Notes under the pieces: generated by a model
Told to the model about the DNA's origin: nothing
Database searches by the model: none
The model's input: only the letters and a program-made list of their open reading frames with translations
Translations under genes and position numbers: made by a program
From: JBMNNU01 sp050942695
GTDB lineage: Bacteria; Chloroflexota; UBA6077
Length of the DNA stretch: 17,648 nucleotides
NCBI GenBank assembly: GCA_050942695.1
Contig: JBMNNU010000033.1
Coordinates: 1 to 17,648 of the forward strand
Reading direction: 5' to 3'
Part shown: positions 7,242-14,473 of the stretch, one piece after another
Position numbering within the stretch: position 1 is the first letter of the stretch
How the letters are laid out: each line of letters opens with the position of its first letter

Positions 7242-8234
7242 ATGCGGAAGAAACTGTTCGTCGTAGCAGCATTAGCAGCTTTGGCAACAGTAGCGTTGGC
7301 GTCCACCGCTGGTTGCGGAGGCGCGAGCGAAGCCGACAGTTACCCCACGAAACCCATCACTTACCTAGTCGTCTGGGATCCAGGAGGACAGTCTGATCGA
7401 ACCGCAAGGCAGCAGCAGCCGATGTTGGAGAAAGCCCTTGGGCAGAAGATCGTAATCGACTATAAGGTCGGAGGCGGCGGCGCCGTAGGATGGGCCGAGT
7501 TCGTTCGAGCCAAGCCCGATGGCTACACGATCGTCGGCACTAACCTGCCCACCATCGTAACCCAACCGATGCTGCAGGAAGTTGGGTACAAGACCGAGCA
7601 ATTCCTGCCGATAGTAGACTTCCAGTACACACCACTGGTTATGGCAGTCAAGAAGGATAGCCCCTACCAGGATCTGAAGAGCTTTATAGATGCTGCCAAG
7701 CAGAATCCCGGCAAGATGAGCGTGGGCGGCGTGGCTCTCTGGAGCATCACCCACATCATGGCGCTGGAGTTGCAGAAGCAGTACGGGATCGAGGTCCAGT
7801 TCGTACCTCACTCTGGCTCCGCCAGCCTCGTCACCAACTGGCTGGGCGGGCACGTGGATGCAGCCATCTTCTACACTGACGACATGGTCCGACAGCAGGA
7901 AGTTGGCAACGCACTCGTGATCGCCACGGAGAATAAGTTCCCTGGCCTCGAGCAGTTCCCGACATCCAAGGAAGCAGGCTTCAACTTCACCGGCGGTGTA
8001 TCCCGTGGCGTAGCCCTGCCTGCTGGCGCACCCGACTATGCTCTGAAGAAGCTGGAGAAGGCCTTCCTCGACATCGCCAAAGACCCCGAGGTCATCGAAG
8101 GTATGAAGAAGGAAGGCTTCGAGTCTAGGGCTATGGGCTCCGAGGAGTTCAAGAAGGAGATAGAAGCCCAGACCAAGCTGTACGAGGAATACCTAAAGGA
8201 CGCTGACGTCAATAAGGAACCTGCAAAGAAGTAG
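7242..8234 (+). CDS. tctC: TTT substrate-binding lipoprotein TctC (Bug family), copy 2
   Basis: A 330-residue periplasmic or surface receptor of the second TTT system. It starts MRKK, followed by a hydrophobic signal with lipobox TAGC (lipidated Cys25) and a short Ser/Gly/Ala-rich linker. The Bug signature is WDPGGQSD (ligand Asp52), LGQKIVIDY, GGGGAVGW and AKPDGY. It shares the unusual GGGG loop and the PGGQSDR box with copy 1, so the two receptors are close paralogues. They differ at the loop after PDGY (GTNLPTIVTQP against GINIPHIILQP) and in the second lobe, where ligand selectivity is expected. GAGGAG lies upstream of the ATG. The tail is rich in Lys and Glu. The ligand is unknown. Confidence 0.93.
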   Translation: MRKKLFVVAALAALATVALASTAGCGGASEADSYPTKPITYLVVWDPGGQSDRTARQQQPMLEKALGQKIVIDYKVGGGGAVGWAEFVRAKPDGYTIVGTNLPTIVTQPMLQEVGYKTEQFLPIVDFQYTPLVMAVKKDSPYQDLKSFIDAAKQNPGKMSVGGVALWSITHIMALELQKQYGIEVQFVPHSGSASLVTNWLGGHVDAAIFYTDDMVRQQEVGNALVIATENKFPGLEQFPTSKEAGFNFTGGVSRGVALPAGAPDYALKKLEKAFLDIAKDPEVIEGMKKEGFESRAMGSEEFKKEIEAQTKLYEEYLKDADVNKEPAKK

Positions 8235-8275
8235 TTCTGCGCATCGATTCCCACCGCTCTCCGGAGGCAACGCGC

Positions 8276-8746
8276 ATGAGAACCTTAAAACAAGCGGATT
8301 TGATCTCAGGAGTGTTTCTGGCACTCCTAGGTGCCCTGACCGTAGTGGCGGCAACGGGGATCAAGGGGGTCGCAGGGGAAACCCTGGACCCCCGAACCCT
8401 CCCCACGATCATAGGATGGTGCCTTGTCGCCCTTGGTCTCGGCATTGTCAGTATAGGTTGGCGTTACAAAGGCGACCCCATCTACATCTCCTGGCCGAAG
8501 GCTAAAGGGCTCCGCAGGATGGCCGTTACCAGCCTCGCGATGATCGCCTATCTGGCCACTCTCGACTCGTTGGGGTTCGCGGTAAGCACCGGCCTTTTCA
8601 TGGCTGCTATCATCTGGTATCTAGGTCGCTACAAATGGTGGATCTGTATCCTTGCCGGAGTAGCGAGCATCATAGTAATCGATCAAGTTTTCATGGAACT
8701 TTTGGGGCTGAACCTCCCCCTGGGTATCCTGGAACTGCTCTACTAG
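8276..8746 (+). CDS. tctB: TTT small membrane subunit TctB, copy 2
   Basis: A 156-residue TctB with a hydrophobic profile like that of copy 1: a first helix around residues 9-29, the conserved LDPRTLP loop, a second helix, then a C-terminal hydrophobic half ending LGILELLY. The ATG start with a GGAG site upstream (8261-8264) aligns with the TTG start of copy 1. It is 41 bases after tctC and 28 before tctA. The short TctB-TctA spacer has no hairpin, unlike the first operon. Confidence 0.9.
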   Translation: MRTLKQADLISGVFLALLGALTVVAATGIKGVAGETLDPRTLPTIIGWCLVALGLGIVSIGWRYKGDPIYISWPKAKGLRRMAVTSLAMIAYLATLDSLGFAVSTGLFMAAIIWYLGRYKWWICILAGVASIIVIDQVFMELLGLNLPLGILELLY

Positions 8747-8774
8747 GCCAGTTGAATCATTAAGGGGGTAACAC

Positions 8775-10283
8775 ATGCTCTTTTCCTGGGAATACCTGGC
8801 TATGGGGTTCAACACAGCCCTTACGCCAGAGAACCTGATGTGGGCCGCAATTGGCTGTTTGCTAGGCACCCTTGTCGGGGTACTGCCAGGGATCGGCCCG
8901 ACTTCGGGGATCGCCATCCTGCTGCCCCTGACCACCATCCTGCCTCCCATTCCGGCCATCATTATGATGTGTGCGATCTACTACGGGGCTATGTACGGCG
9001 GCTCCACTACTGCAATAGTAGTCAACATCCCGGGCGAGGCCGCATCGGTGCCAACGGCAATAGAGGGCTACGAACTGGCCAAGCAGGGGCGGGCAGGACC
9101 TGCACTCGGCATCGCAGCCATTTCCTCATTCGTGGCAGGGACGATGGCGCTGGTTGGGGTGACCTTCTTCGCGCCGATTCTGGCCAGCGTTGCTCTGCTC
9201 TTTGGCCCAGCAGAGTACACCGCTCTAATGTTGATGGCCCTTAGCTTGGTGGTCAGCTTGTCCGGCAGGGCACTAGTCAAGGGTTTGACTGGTATGGTGC
9301 TGGGGCTGCTCGCGGCAGTCGTCGGCATGGACCCGATGTCAGGCACCACACGGCTAACCTTCGGCATTCCCGAATTATTGGGTGGCGTCAACTTCGTGGC
9401 TGTCGTGATCGGCCTATTCGCTTTCGGCGAGGTGTTAGTCAACCTCGAGAGGGAGGCCTCGCACATTTACAACACCAACATCAAGGACTGGCTACCAACT
9501 CTGCAGGATATCAGAGAGACTTTTGTCACTATGGTTCGCTCCGGCTTAATCGGATTCTTCATGGGGTTGCTGCCCGGCTGCGGCCCGGCGGTAACGACAT
9601 TCGTAGCCTATGACATGGAGAAGCGATTCGCCAAGCATCCGGAGAAGTTCGGGCATGGGGCGATGGCAGGGGTGGCCGGACCCGAGGCTGCCAATAACTC
9701 AGGGGCGCAGGGCCAGTTCATCCCGTTCCTCTCCTTTGGCATCCCGCCCGGACCCACACTGGCGATGCTAATGGGCGCCTTTATCATGTACGGCCTCCAG
9801 CCAGGACCGAGGCTCTTCACCGAGCAACCGGAGCTGGTCTGGACGGTCATCGCCAGTATGTATATCGGTAACGCCATGCTGCTGGTGCTGAACCTGCCGT
9901 TGGTAGGGGTATGGGCTCGTATAGCCCTGATCCCGTTCCCGATCCTGGGTCCCTTGATCGTCGTGTTCTGCGTCATCGGCGCCTACGCCGTGCGATACCA
10001 GATCTTCGATGTATGGGTAGCCCTGATCTTTGGAGTGATCGGCTATCTGTTCCGGAAGTTTGGTTTCCCGCTAGCTCCAATGGTGCTGGCTGTGATCCTG
10101 GCGCCTCAACTGGAAACATCCCTCAAGCAGGCGCTCACGATTGCAGACGGGGACTACTCGGTGTTCTTCACAAGGCCAATCTCTCTGGTCTTCATGCTGC
10201 TGGCCATCGGTCTCGTCGTTCGTGGTCTGTGGGTGCAGTACAGAAGCAAAACCTTGGAGTTTGCGCAGGAAGACGCCGACTAA
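8775..10283 (+). CDS. tctA: TTT large permease subunit TctA, copy 2
   Basis: A 502-residue multi-pass permease colinear with copy 1, differing by one residue in length. Both signature repeats are present: GVLPGIGPTSG with IYYGAMYGGSTTAI and NIPGEAASVPTA, then LPGCGPAV, EKRFAKHPEKFGHGAM and GPEAANNS. The EAANN box is canonical here, whereas copy 1 has EGANN. The C-terminal half, from the LGPLIV segment to the Lys-Phe-Gly-Phe-Pro loop, is almost identical between the copies. The start is ATG 8775 after a GGGGGTAA site. It ends the second tctCBA set; an imperfect hairpin separates it from the M20 gene. Confidence 0.95.
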   Translation: MLFSWEYLAMGFNTALTPENLMWAAIGCLLGTLVGVLPGIGPTSGIAILLPLTTILPPIPAIIMMCAIYYGAMYGGSTTAIVVNIPGEAASVPTAIEGYELAKQGRAGPALGIAAISSFVAGTMALVGVTFFAPILASVALLFGPAEYTALMLMALSLVVSLSGRALVKGLTGMVLGLLAAVVGMDPMSGTTRLTFGIPELLGGVNFVAVVIGLFAFGEVLVNLEREASHIYNTNIKDWLPTLQDIRETFVTMVRSGLIGFFMGLLPGCGPAVTTFVAYDMEKRFAKHPEKFGHGAMAGVAGPEAANNSGAQGQFIPFLSFGIPPGPTLAMLMGAFIMYGLQPGPRLFTEQPELVWTVIASMYIGNAMLLVLNLPLVGVWARIALIPFPILGPLIVVFCVIGAYAVRYQIFDVWVALIFGVIGYLFRKFGFPLAPMVLAVILAPQLETSLKQALTIADGDYSVFFTRPISLVFMLLAIGLVVRGLWVQYRSKTLEFAQEDAD

Positions 10284-10299
10284 CAAGATGTATAGAATA

Positions 10300-10332
10300 G
10301 GGGGGCCGCGGCCATTGTTGGCCCCGCCCCCC
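10300..10332 (+). terminator. Imperfect GC-rich hairpin after the second TTT operon
   Basis: A run GGGGGGC at 10300-10306 pairs with GCCCCCC at 10326-10332, and GGCCA at 10310-10314 pairs with TGGCC at 10319-10323, leaving a small internal loop and a TTGT loop. ATTTTGATTT follows, the closest thing to a T-rich tail among the hairpins here. It may end or attenuate the transcript before the M20 gene. Confidence 0.45.
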
Positions 10333-10364
10333 ATTTTGATTTCTGCTTCTGAAAGGAGTCAGCG

Positions 10365-11531
10365 TTGACTCACAGCGACGTCACAGGACGCATCACCCCT
10401 CAAGAGCTTATCGAGATCCTCCAATCGCTGGTGCGGACTCCAAGCGTAAACCCGCCCGGCGACACGCGCGAGTGCGCCGACCGGATGGTAGCCCTCTTCC
10501 AGAAGGAAGGCATACCAGTGGAGAAGGTTCCCGCCAGCGACAAGCTGATCAACGTCGTTGCTAAGCTTAAGGGTCGCGGACCCGGGAAAACCATGTTGTA
10601 CAACGGCCACATGGACGTGGTCCCGGCAGGTGCCGACTGGAAGTGGGATCCATGGGGCGCCGAATTGGTAGATGGCCGCATTTACGGCCGAGGCGCATCC
10701 GACGATAAGGGCGGCCTCGCTGCGATGATGGGCTCCATGTTCGCCCTGAAGAGGGCAGGATGCCCTTTCAATGGGGAGATTCTATTCACCGCTGTTGCAG
10801 ACGAAGAGACCGGCAGCGACGCCGGTACCGTCTGGCTGATCAAAAAGGGTAAGATTAAAGCCGACTACGCCATCGTCGGCGAGCCGACCTTCAATTCAGT
10901 GGAGATCGGAAACCGGGGTACTCTGTGGGTTGAGATCACCATCATTGGAAAGGGATCTCACGCAGGGCGACCCCATTTGGGCATCAATGCTGTCCACAAT
11001 GCAGCAAGGGCTATCATCGCCCTAGACAGGCTGGAGTTCCCCGATCGGGACGAGCTGTTCGAAGTACCTAACGGCAGCGTTTCCGTCACGATGATCCAGG
11101 GCGGCACCAAGATCAACACCTTGGCAGATCGCTGCACCATTAGCATAGATAGAAGGATGATGCCGAGCCACGACGTCGAGGAGGCTCTCGAGCAGATCAG
11201 ACAGACAGTTGCCGGGTCCCTGGAAGAGGGGGCTGATTTCGATATGAAGGTGCTGAAGGTGTGGCCGCCGGTGATGATGGACCCTGACCACATCCTGGTC
11301 AAAACGGTGGCTGACGCATTCGAGAGTGTCCACGGTTTCCGCCCCAAAATCCGTGCGAAGGCTGGCGGAACCGACGCATCCTTTATTAAGGGGATGCTCG
11401 GTGTTCCGATAGTTCTACATGGACCCGGCGGTGCCGATCGAGTCCATGTGGCAAACGAGTACGTCACCGTGGATGAACTGGTCAACGCCAGCCAGGTGTA
11501 CACTCTGGCAACGTTAAAGCTTTTGTCTTAA
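10365..11531 (+). CDS. M20 family metallo-hydrolase (ArgE/DapE/CPG2-like; TTG start)
   Basis: A 388-residue di-zinc amidohydrolase, a family that removes acyl groups or C-terminal residues from N-acyl amino acids and small peptides. All metal ligands are visible: H82 in GHMDVVP, bridging D113 in RGASDDKGG, E148 of the E147-E148 catalytic pair, E173 in VGEP and H361 in HVANE. The dimerisation domain interrupts the peptidase domain at about 178-290, as usual. TTG at 10365 follows AAAGGAG (10352-10358) with a 6-base spacer; no better ATG or GTG precedes the first motif. There is no signal peptide, so the protein is cytoplasmic. Its position between the transporter and the UxaA-type genes suggests that it releases the substrate acid from an amide, but the exact specificity cannot be read. 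Confidence 0.9.
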   Translation: MTHSDVTGRITPQELIEILQSLVRTPSVNPPGDTRECADRMVALFQKEGIPVEKVPASDKLINVVAKLKGRGPGKTMLYNGHMDVVPAGADWKWDPWGAELVDGRIYGRGASDDKGGLAAMMGSMFALKRAGCPFNGEILFTAVADEETGSDAGTVWLIKKGKIKADYAIVGEPTFNSVEIGNRGTLWVEITIIGKGSHAGRPHLGINAVHNAARAIIALDRLEFPDRDELFEVPNGSVSVTMIQGGTKINTLADRCTISIDRRMMPSHDVEEALEQIRQTVAGSLEEGADFDMKVLKVWPPVMMDPDHILVKTVADAFESVHGFRPKIRAKAGGTDASFIKGMLGVPIVLHGPGGADRVHVANEYVTVDELVNASQVYTLATLKLLS

Positions 11532-11552
11532 AAACTAACAGGAGGATCAAAA

Positions 11553-11855
11553 ATGCCGACCAAGCGTGCTCTGATTATGCACTCAGCGGACAATGTCGCC
11601 ACGGCTATCGACGAGATAGAGCCCGGCGACGAAGTAGCCGCTCGCCTAGGTAAAGAGATCCTAACTTTGGAGGCTATCGAGAAGATTCCCTTCGGCTTCA
11701 AGATAGCCCTACAAAATATCTCGAAGGATGGAATCATCAGGAAATATGGTGAGACCATAGGCGTGGCCAACCAAGCCATATCCAAAGGAGCTATGGTCCA
11801 CATTCACAATCTCGAGGGAACCCGTGCCAGGGGCGATCTGGAAGGAAGGGGATAA
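11553..11855 (+). CDS. UxaA/SuyA-type small subunit (SAF domain)
   Basis: A 100-residue stand-alone SAF domain, the small subunit of altronate-dehydratase/sulfolactate-sulfolyase-type enzymes (UxaA N-domain, SuyA). The family landmarks are intact: H10 followed by ADNVATAI, IPFGFKIAL, K64-Y65-G66 with GETIG, and V82-H-I-H85-N86. In E. coli UxaA this domain is fused to the catalytic part; here it is a separate gene, as in SuyA/SuyB. AGGAGG (11540-11545) is well placed before the ATG. Only 3 bases separate its stop from the large subunit start, so the two are surely co-translated. A single small subunit is present for two large ones. Confidence 0.88.
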   Translation: MPTKRALIMHSADNVATAIDEIEPGDEVAARLGKEILTLEAIEKIPFGFKIALQNISKDGIIRKYGETIGVANQAISKGAMVHIHNLEGTRARGDLEGRG

Positions 11856-11858
11856 GCG

Positions 11859-13046
11859 ATGAGCTTCTTAGGATATGTCAGGCCGAATGACACCGTAGGA
11901 ACCCGCAACTACGTCCTGGTCATACCCCAGGGCTTCCTCGCCGCGAAGATCTGCGACATGGTCCCAGGCACAAAAACCATCATTACCGCCAACCACGGCT
12001 CCGGCCGCACTGCTAACGATCGCGAGACCATTGCCAGGACGCTCATCGGGCTCGGCCTCAACCCAAACGTCGCCTCGGTTATCGTCCACCCGTTAAGCCC
12101 TGGCGCTGGCTATCCCGAGTTGGATCCGGAGAAGATCGCACACGAGATTGCCAAGAGCGGCAAGCGTGTTGAGCTACTCAACCCCGCCAAGGATGGAGGC
12201 ACCCTGGGATCTCTGGCCAAGGGGATTGAGCTTGCAAGAGAGATGGTTTACGAGGCCTCCAAATGCCGACGCGAGGAGGTAGATGATAAGTATCTCTGTC
12301 TCGGCGTCAAATGCGGCCACTCCGACACCACCTCCGGCATTGCGGGAAACCCGGCTGTGGGATACCTGTACGACAAGATCGTCTCGGCAGGCGGCACAGC
12401 CCTCTTCGGAGAGACCACAGAGATCATCGGAGCCGAGCAGTTCCTGGCCAAACGGGCCGTGACGCCGGAGATCGGACAGGCGATCCTCGATGCGGCCAAC
12501 CTGATCGAGGCCAAGGCCAAGGCCACGGGGTTAGACATCCGCACGGTGAACCCCGTGCCCTCCAATCTGAAGGGCGGCATCAGCTCGCTGGAGGAGAAAA
12601 GCCTGGGGGCAATCCATAAAGCCGGGTCGGCGCCTATTCAGGGGATCTTGAAGTATGGCGAGCGGCCGCAAGGGAAGGGACTCTATTTCGTCGACAACTG
12701 GATGGGCAGCCTCTCCCTCTTCGCCGGCTACGCCGCCTCTGGTGCTAACATCGTGATGTTCCAATTGGGTGGCGGCGGGCTGGGAGGCAAGGACCTGCTG
12801 GAGCCTTGCCCCTCGGGTGTGGCGCCTCAGCTCTGGGTTACCGGCAATCCCAAGACCTACGCTGCTGCTAAGAGCAGCATCGACTATTACTCCGGCACGG
12901 TTATCGAGGGCACGGAGACGCCGGAAGAGGCCGGCGAGCGGTTCTACAGGACGATAATCGACATAGCCTCCGGCACGCTGGCGCGCACCGAAACCCTCAA
13001 CTACACCGATCCTATCGAGATGTACATGCAAGAGCCCCTATTCTAA
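11859..13046 (+). CDS. UxaA/SuyB-type lyase large subunit, copy 1 (divergent)
   Basis: A 395-residue catalytic subunit of the UxaA family (altronate or galactarate dehydratase, sulfolactate sulfo-lyase). Recognisable family blocks are VGTRNYVLVIP (13-23), K151-C152-G-x-S-D, SGIAGNPAVG (159-168), ETTEIIGAEQ, NPVPSNLKGG (231-240) and SLEEKSLG (243-250). Compared from memory with E. coli UxaA, three N-terminal cysteines are missing. The PTVGC cysteine is Leu within QGFLAA, the YGC cysteine is Ser in HGSG (46-49), and the GLGCE segment reads HPLSPGA. The STGRG loop is FQLGGGG plus an inserted KDLLEPCP. So this is a distant clade, and calling it a sulfo-lyase or altronate dehydratase would be overreach. 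It pairs with the SAF subunit just upstream. Confidence 0.85.
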   Translation: MSFLGYVRPNDTVGTRNYVLVIPQGFLAAKICDMVPGTKTIITANHGSGRTANDRETIARTLIGLGLNPNVASVIVHPLSPGAGYPELDPEKIAHEIAKSGKRVELLNPAKDGGTLGSLAKGIELAREMVYEASKCRREEVDDKYLCLGVKCGHSDTTSGIAGNPAVGYLYDKIVSAGGTALFGETTEIIGAEQFLAKRAVTPEIGQAILDAANLIEAKAKATGLDIRTVNPVPSNLKGGISSLEEKSLGAIHKAGSAPIQGILKYGERPQGKGLYFVDNWMGSLSLFAGYAASGANIVMFQLGGGGLGGKDLLEPCPSGVAPQLWVTGNPKTYAAAKSSIDYYSGTVIEGTETPEEAGERFYRTIIDIASGTLARTETLNYTDPIEMYMQEPLF

Positions 13047-13059
13047 GAAAAACAATGTA

Positions 13060-13086
13060 AGGGGGCGGGCAGGGTGCCCGCCCCCT
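13060..13086 (+). repeat. Perfect 12-bp hairpin between the two large-subunit genes
   Basis: AGGGGGCGGGCA (13060-13071) pairs exactly with TGCCCGCCCCCT (13075-13086) around a GGG loop. It begins 13 bases after the first large-subunit stop and ends 19 bases before the next ATG. No T-run follows. Its core GGGCAGGGT is shared with the hairpin at 3969-3994. It may act as a weak terminator or stabiliser that sets unequal expression of the two paralogues. Confidence 0.7.
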
Positions 13087-13105
13087 ACGCAATGAGGAAC
13101 CTGAT

Positions 13106-14293
13106 ATGTCTTTTCTTGGCTATCAGCGGCCCGATGGCTCCGTAGGCACCCGCAACTACGTTTTGGTGATCCCATCCGGTTTTCTCGCTTCAAAAATCTG
13201 CGAAATGGTCCCCGGCACCAAGACTCTCATCACCCCCGATTTCGGAGCAGGCCGCACTGATCGCGACCGGGAGACCATCGCTCGGGTATTTATCGGGCTG
13301 GGTCTCAACCCCAACGTAGCCTCGGTGATCGTTCATGGAGCGAGCACGGCGGCAGGTTACCCCGAGTTGAACCCTACAAGGATCGCCGATGAAATAGCTC
13401 GGAGCGGTAAACGAGTCGAGCTTTTGGACCCGCTGAAGGACGGGGGCGCTTTCTCCTCTCTCCAAAGGGGGATAGAACTGGCCCGCGAGATGGTGTACGA
13501 AGCATCGAAGCTGCGCCGCCAGGAGGTGGGAGATGAGCACCTCTCCATCGGCATCAAATGCGGCTACTCCGACGCGACCTCGGGTGTGGCCGGCAACCCG
13601 GCTATGGGCTACCTGTCGGATAAGATAGTTGCGGCCGGCGGGATATCCATGTTTGGAGAGACCACAGAGGTGATCGGTGCCGAGCAGTTCCTGGCCAAGC
13701 GAGCCGTGAACGAGGAGGTGGCTAGGGCGCTCCTGGATGCCGTTCGGAACGTAGAGGAGAAGGCCAAAGCCTCCGGATTAGACCTCCGCTCCGTCAACCC
13801 TGTGCCGGCCAACATCAAGGGCGGGATCAGCTCACTGGAGGAGAAGAGTCTGGGCTCGATACACAAGGCCGGGTATGCGCCGCTCCAGGGGGTGCTCCAG
13901 TACGCCGAGCGACCGAAAGGGAAGGGCCTCTACTTCGTCGACAGTTGGCAGAGCAGCACATCGATATTCGCGGGGTACACCGCTGCAGGGGCCAACCTGG
14001 TCTTTTTCCAGGCGGGCGGGGGCGGGCTGCCCGGCAAGGACCTCCTAGAGCCCTGTCCCTCTGTGGTCGTTCCACAACTGTGGTTAACGGGCAACCCCGC
14101 AACCTACGCGCGAGCGAGGGGAAGCGTGGACTGCTACTCCGGCACGATCATCGAGGGCATTGAAACCCCGGAGGAGGCCGGCGAGCGGCTCTACAGAACG
14201 GTTCTGGACATCGCATCCGGCACGCTCGCAAAGAGCGAGACGCTCAACTACCAGGAGTCGGTGCAGATGTACCTCCAGGAGCCCATGTTCTGA
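13106..14293 (+). CDS. UxaA/SuyB-type lyase large subunit, copy 2 (tandem paralogue)
   Basis: A 395-residue paralogue of the preceding gene, alignable without gaps; I count 107 differences (about 73% identity). The catalytic-side blocks are kept (KCGYSD, SGVAGNPAMG, ETTEVIGAEQ, KGGISSLEEKSLG, LLEPCPS). It too lacks the three N-terminal cysteines of classical UxaA. It also changes positions 45-48, where copy 1 reads NHGS and this copy DFGA, removing the histidine, and 78-81, where PLSP becomes GAST. Those are likely active-site-proximal differences, so substrate or stereochemical preference may differ. It has no small subunit of its own and presumably shares the one at 11553-11855. GAGGA (13094-13098) precedes the ATG. 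Confidence 0.85.
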   Translation: MSFLGYQRPDGSVGTRNYVLVIPSGFLASKICEMVPGTKTLITPDFGAGRTDRDRETIARVFIGLGLNPNVASVIVHGASTAAGYPELNPTRIADEIARSGKRVELLDPLKDGGAFSSLQRGIELAREMVYEASKLRRQEVGDEHLSIGIKCGYSDATSGVAGNPAMGYLSDKIVAAGGISMFGETTEVIGAEQFLAKRAVNEEVARALLDAVRNVEEKAKASGLDLRSVNPVPANIKGGISSLEEKSLGSIHKAGYAPLQGVLQYAERPKGKGLYFVDSWQSSTSIFAGYTAAGANLVFFQAGGGGLPGKDLLEPCPSVVVPQLWLTGNPATYARARGSVDCYSGTIIEGIETPEEAGERLYRTVLDIASGTLAKSETLNYQESVQMYLQEPMF

Positions 14294-14303
14294 CGGGGGT
14301 TGT

Positions 14304-14335
14304 GGAGACACGGAGACACGGGGACGCGGAGACGC
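14304..14335 (+). repeat. Four tandem 8-bp units, GGAGACAC type
   Basis: Consecutive units GGAGACAC, GGAGACAC, GGGGACGC, GGAGACGC without spacers, starting 10 bases after the second large-subunit stop. The reverse complement GTCTCC recurs at 14433-14438 and 14449-14454, so this array forms the left arm of a larger fold-back element. Confidence 0.75.
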
Positions 14336-14341
14336 CTAGTC

Positions 14342-14367
14342 CCCTCTCCCACTGCAGTGGGAGAGGG
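14342..14367. repeat. Perfect 26-bp palindrome
   Basis: CCCTCTCCCACTG is followed directly by its exact reverse complement CAGTGGGAGAGGG. Such pyrimidine/purine palindromes are widespread dispersed repeats in many bacterial intergenic regions. Here it sits between two convergent genes, where it could act as a bidirectional terminator. Confidence 0.8.
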
Positions 14368-14394
14368 AGTCCACCAGGGAAAGGGAGTTTCTCT

Positions 14395-14417
14395 CCCCTC
14401 CCCGTTGCGGGGAGGGG
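14395..14417. repeat. 10-bp stem hairpin inside the convergent repeat region
   Basis: CCCCTCCCCG (14395-14404) pairs with CGGGGAGGGG (14408-14417) around a TTG loop, followed by a G-rich GGGGGTGGGG. Together with the tandem units and the 26-bp palindrome it fills the 180-base gap between convergent genes. No gene is supported there; the short open frames are repeat artefacts. Confidence 0.75.
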
Positions 14418-14473
14418 CCGGGGGTGGGGTCCGTCTCCCACTCCCCCCGTCTCCGCATCACCCCGTCACTCGG

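Noticed and set aside
10958..11503. 181-codon antisense frame inside the M20 gene
   Set aside because: A shadow of a strongly supported gene with all metal ligands; no promoter or binding site.
11553..14293. Naming these genes suyA/suyB (sulfolactate sulfo-lyase) or uxaA outright
   Set aside because: The family is clear but the large subunits lack hallmark cysteines and no sulfite-handling gene is nearby; the substrate cannot be inferred.
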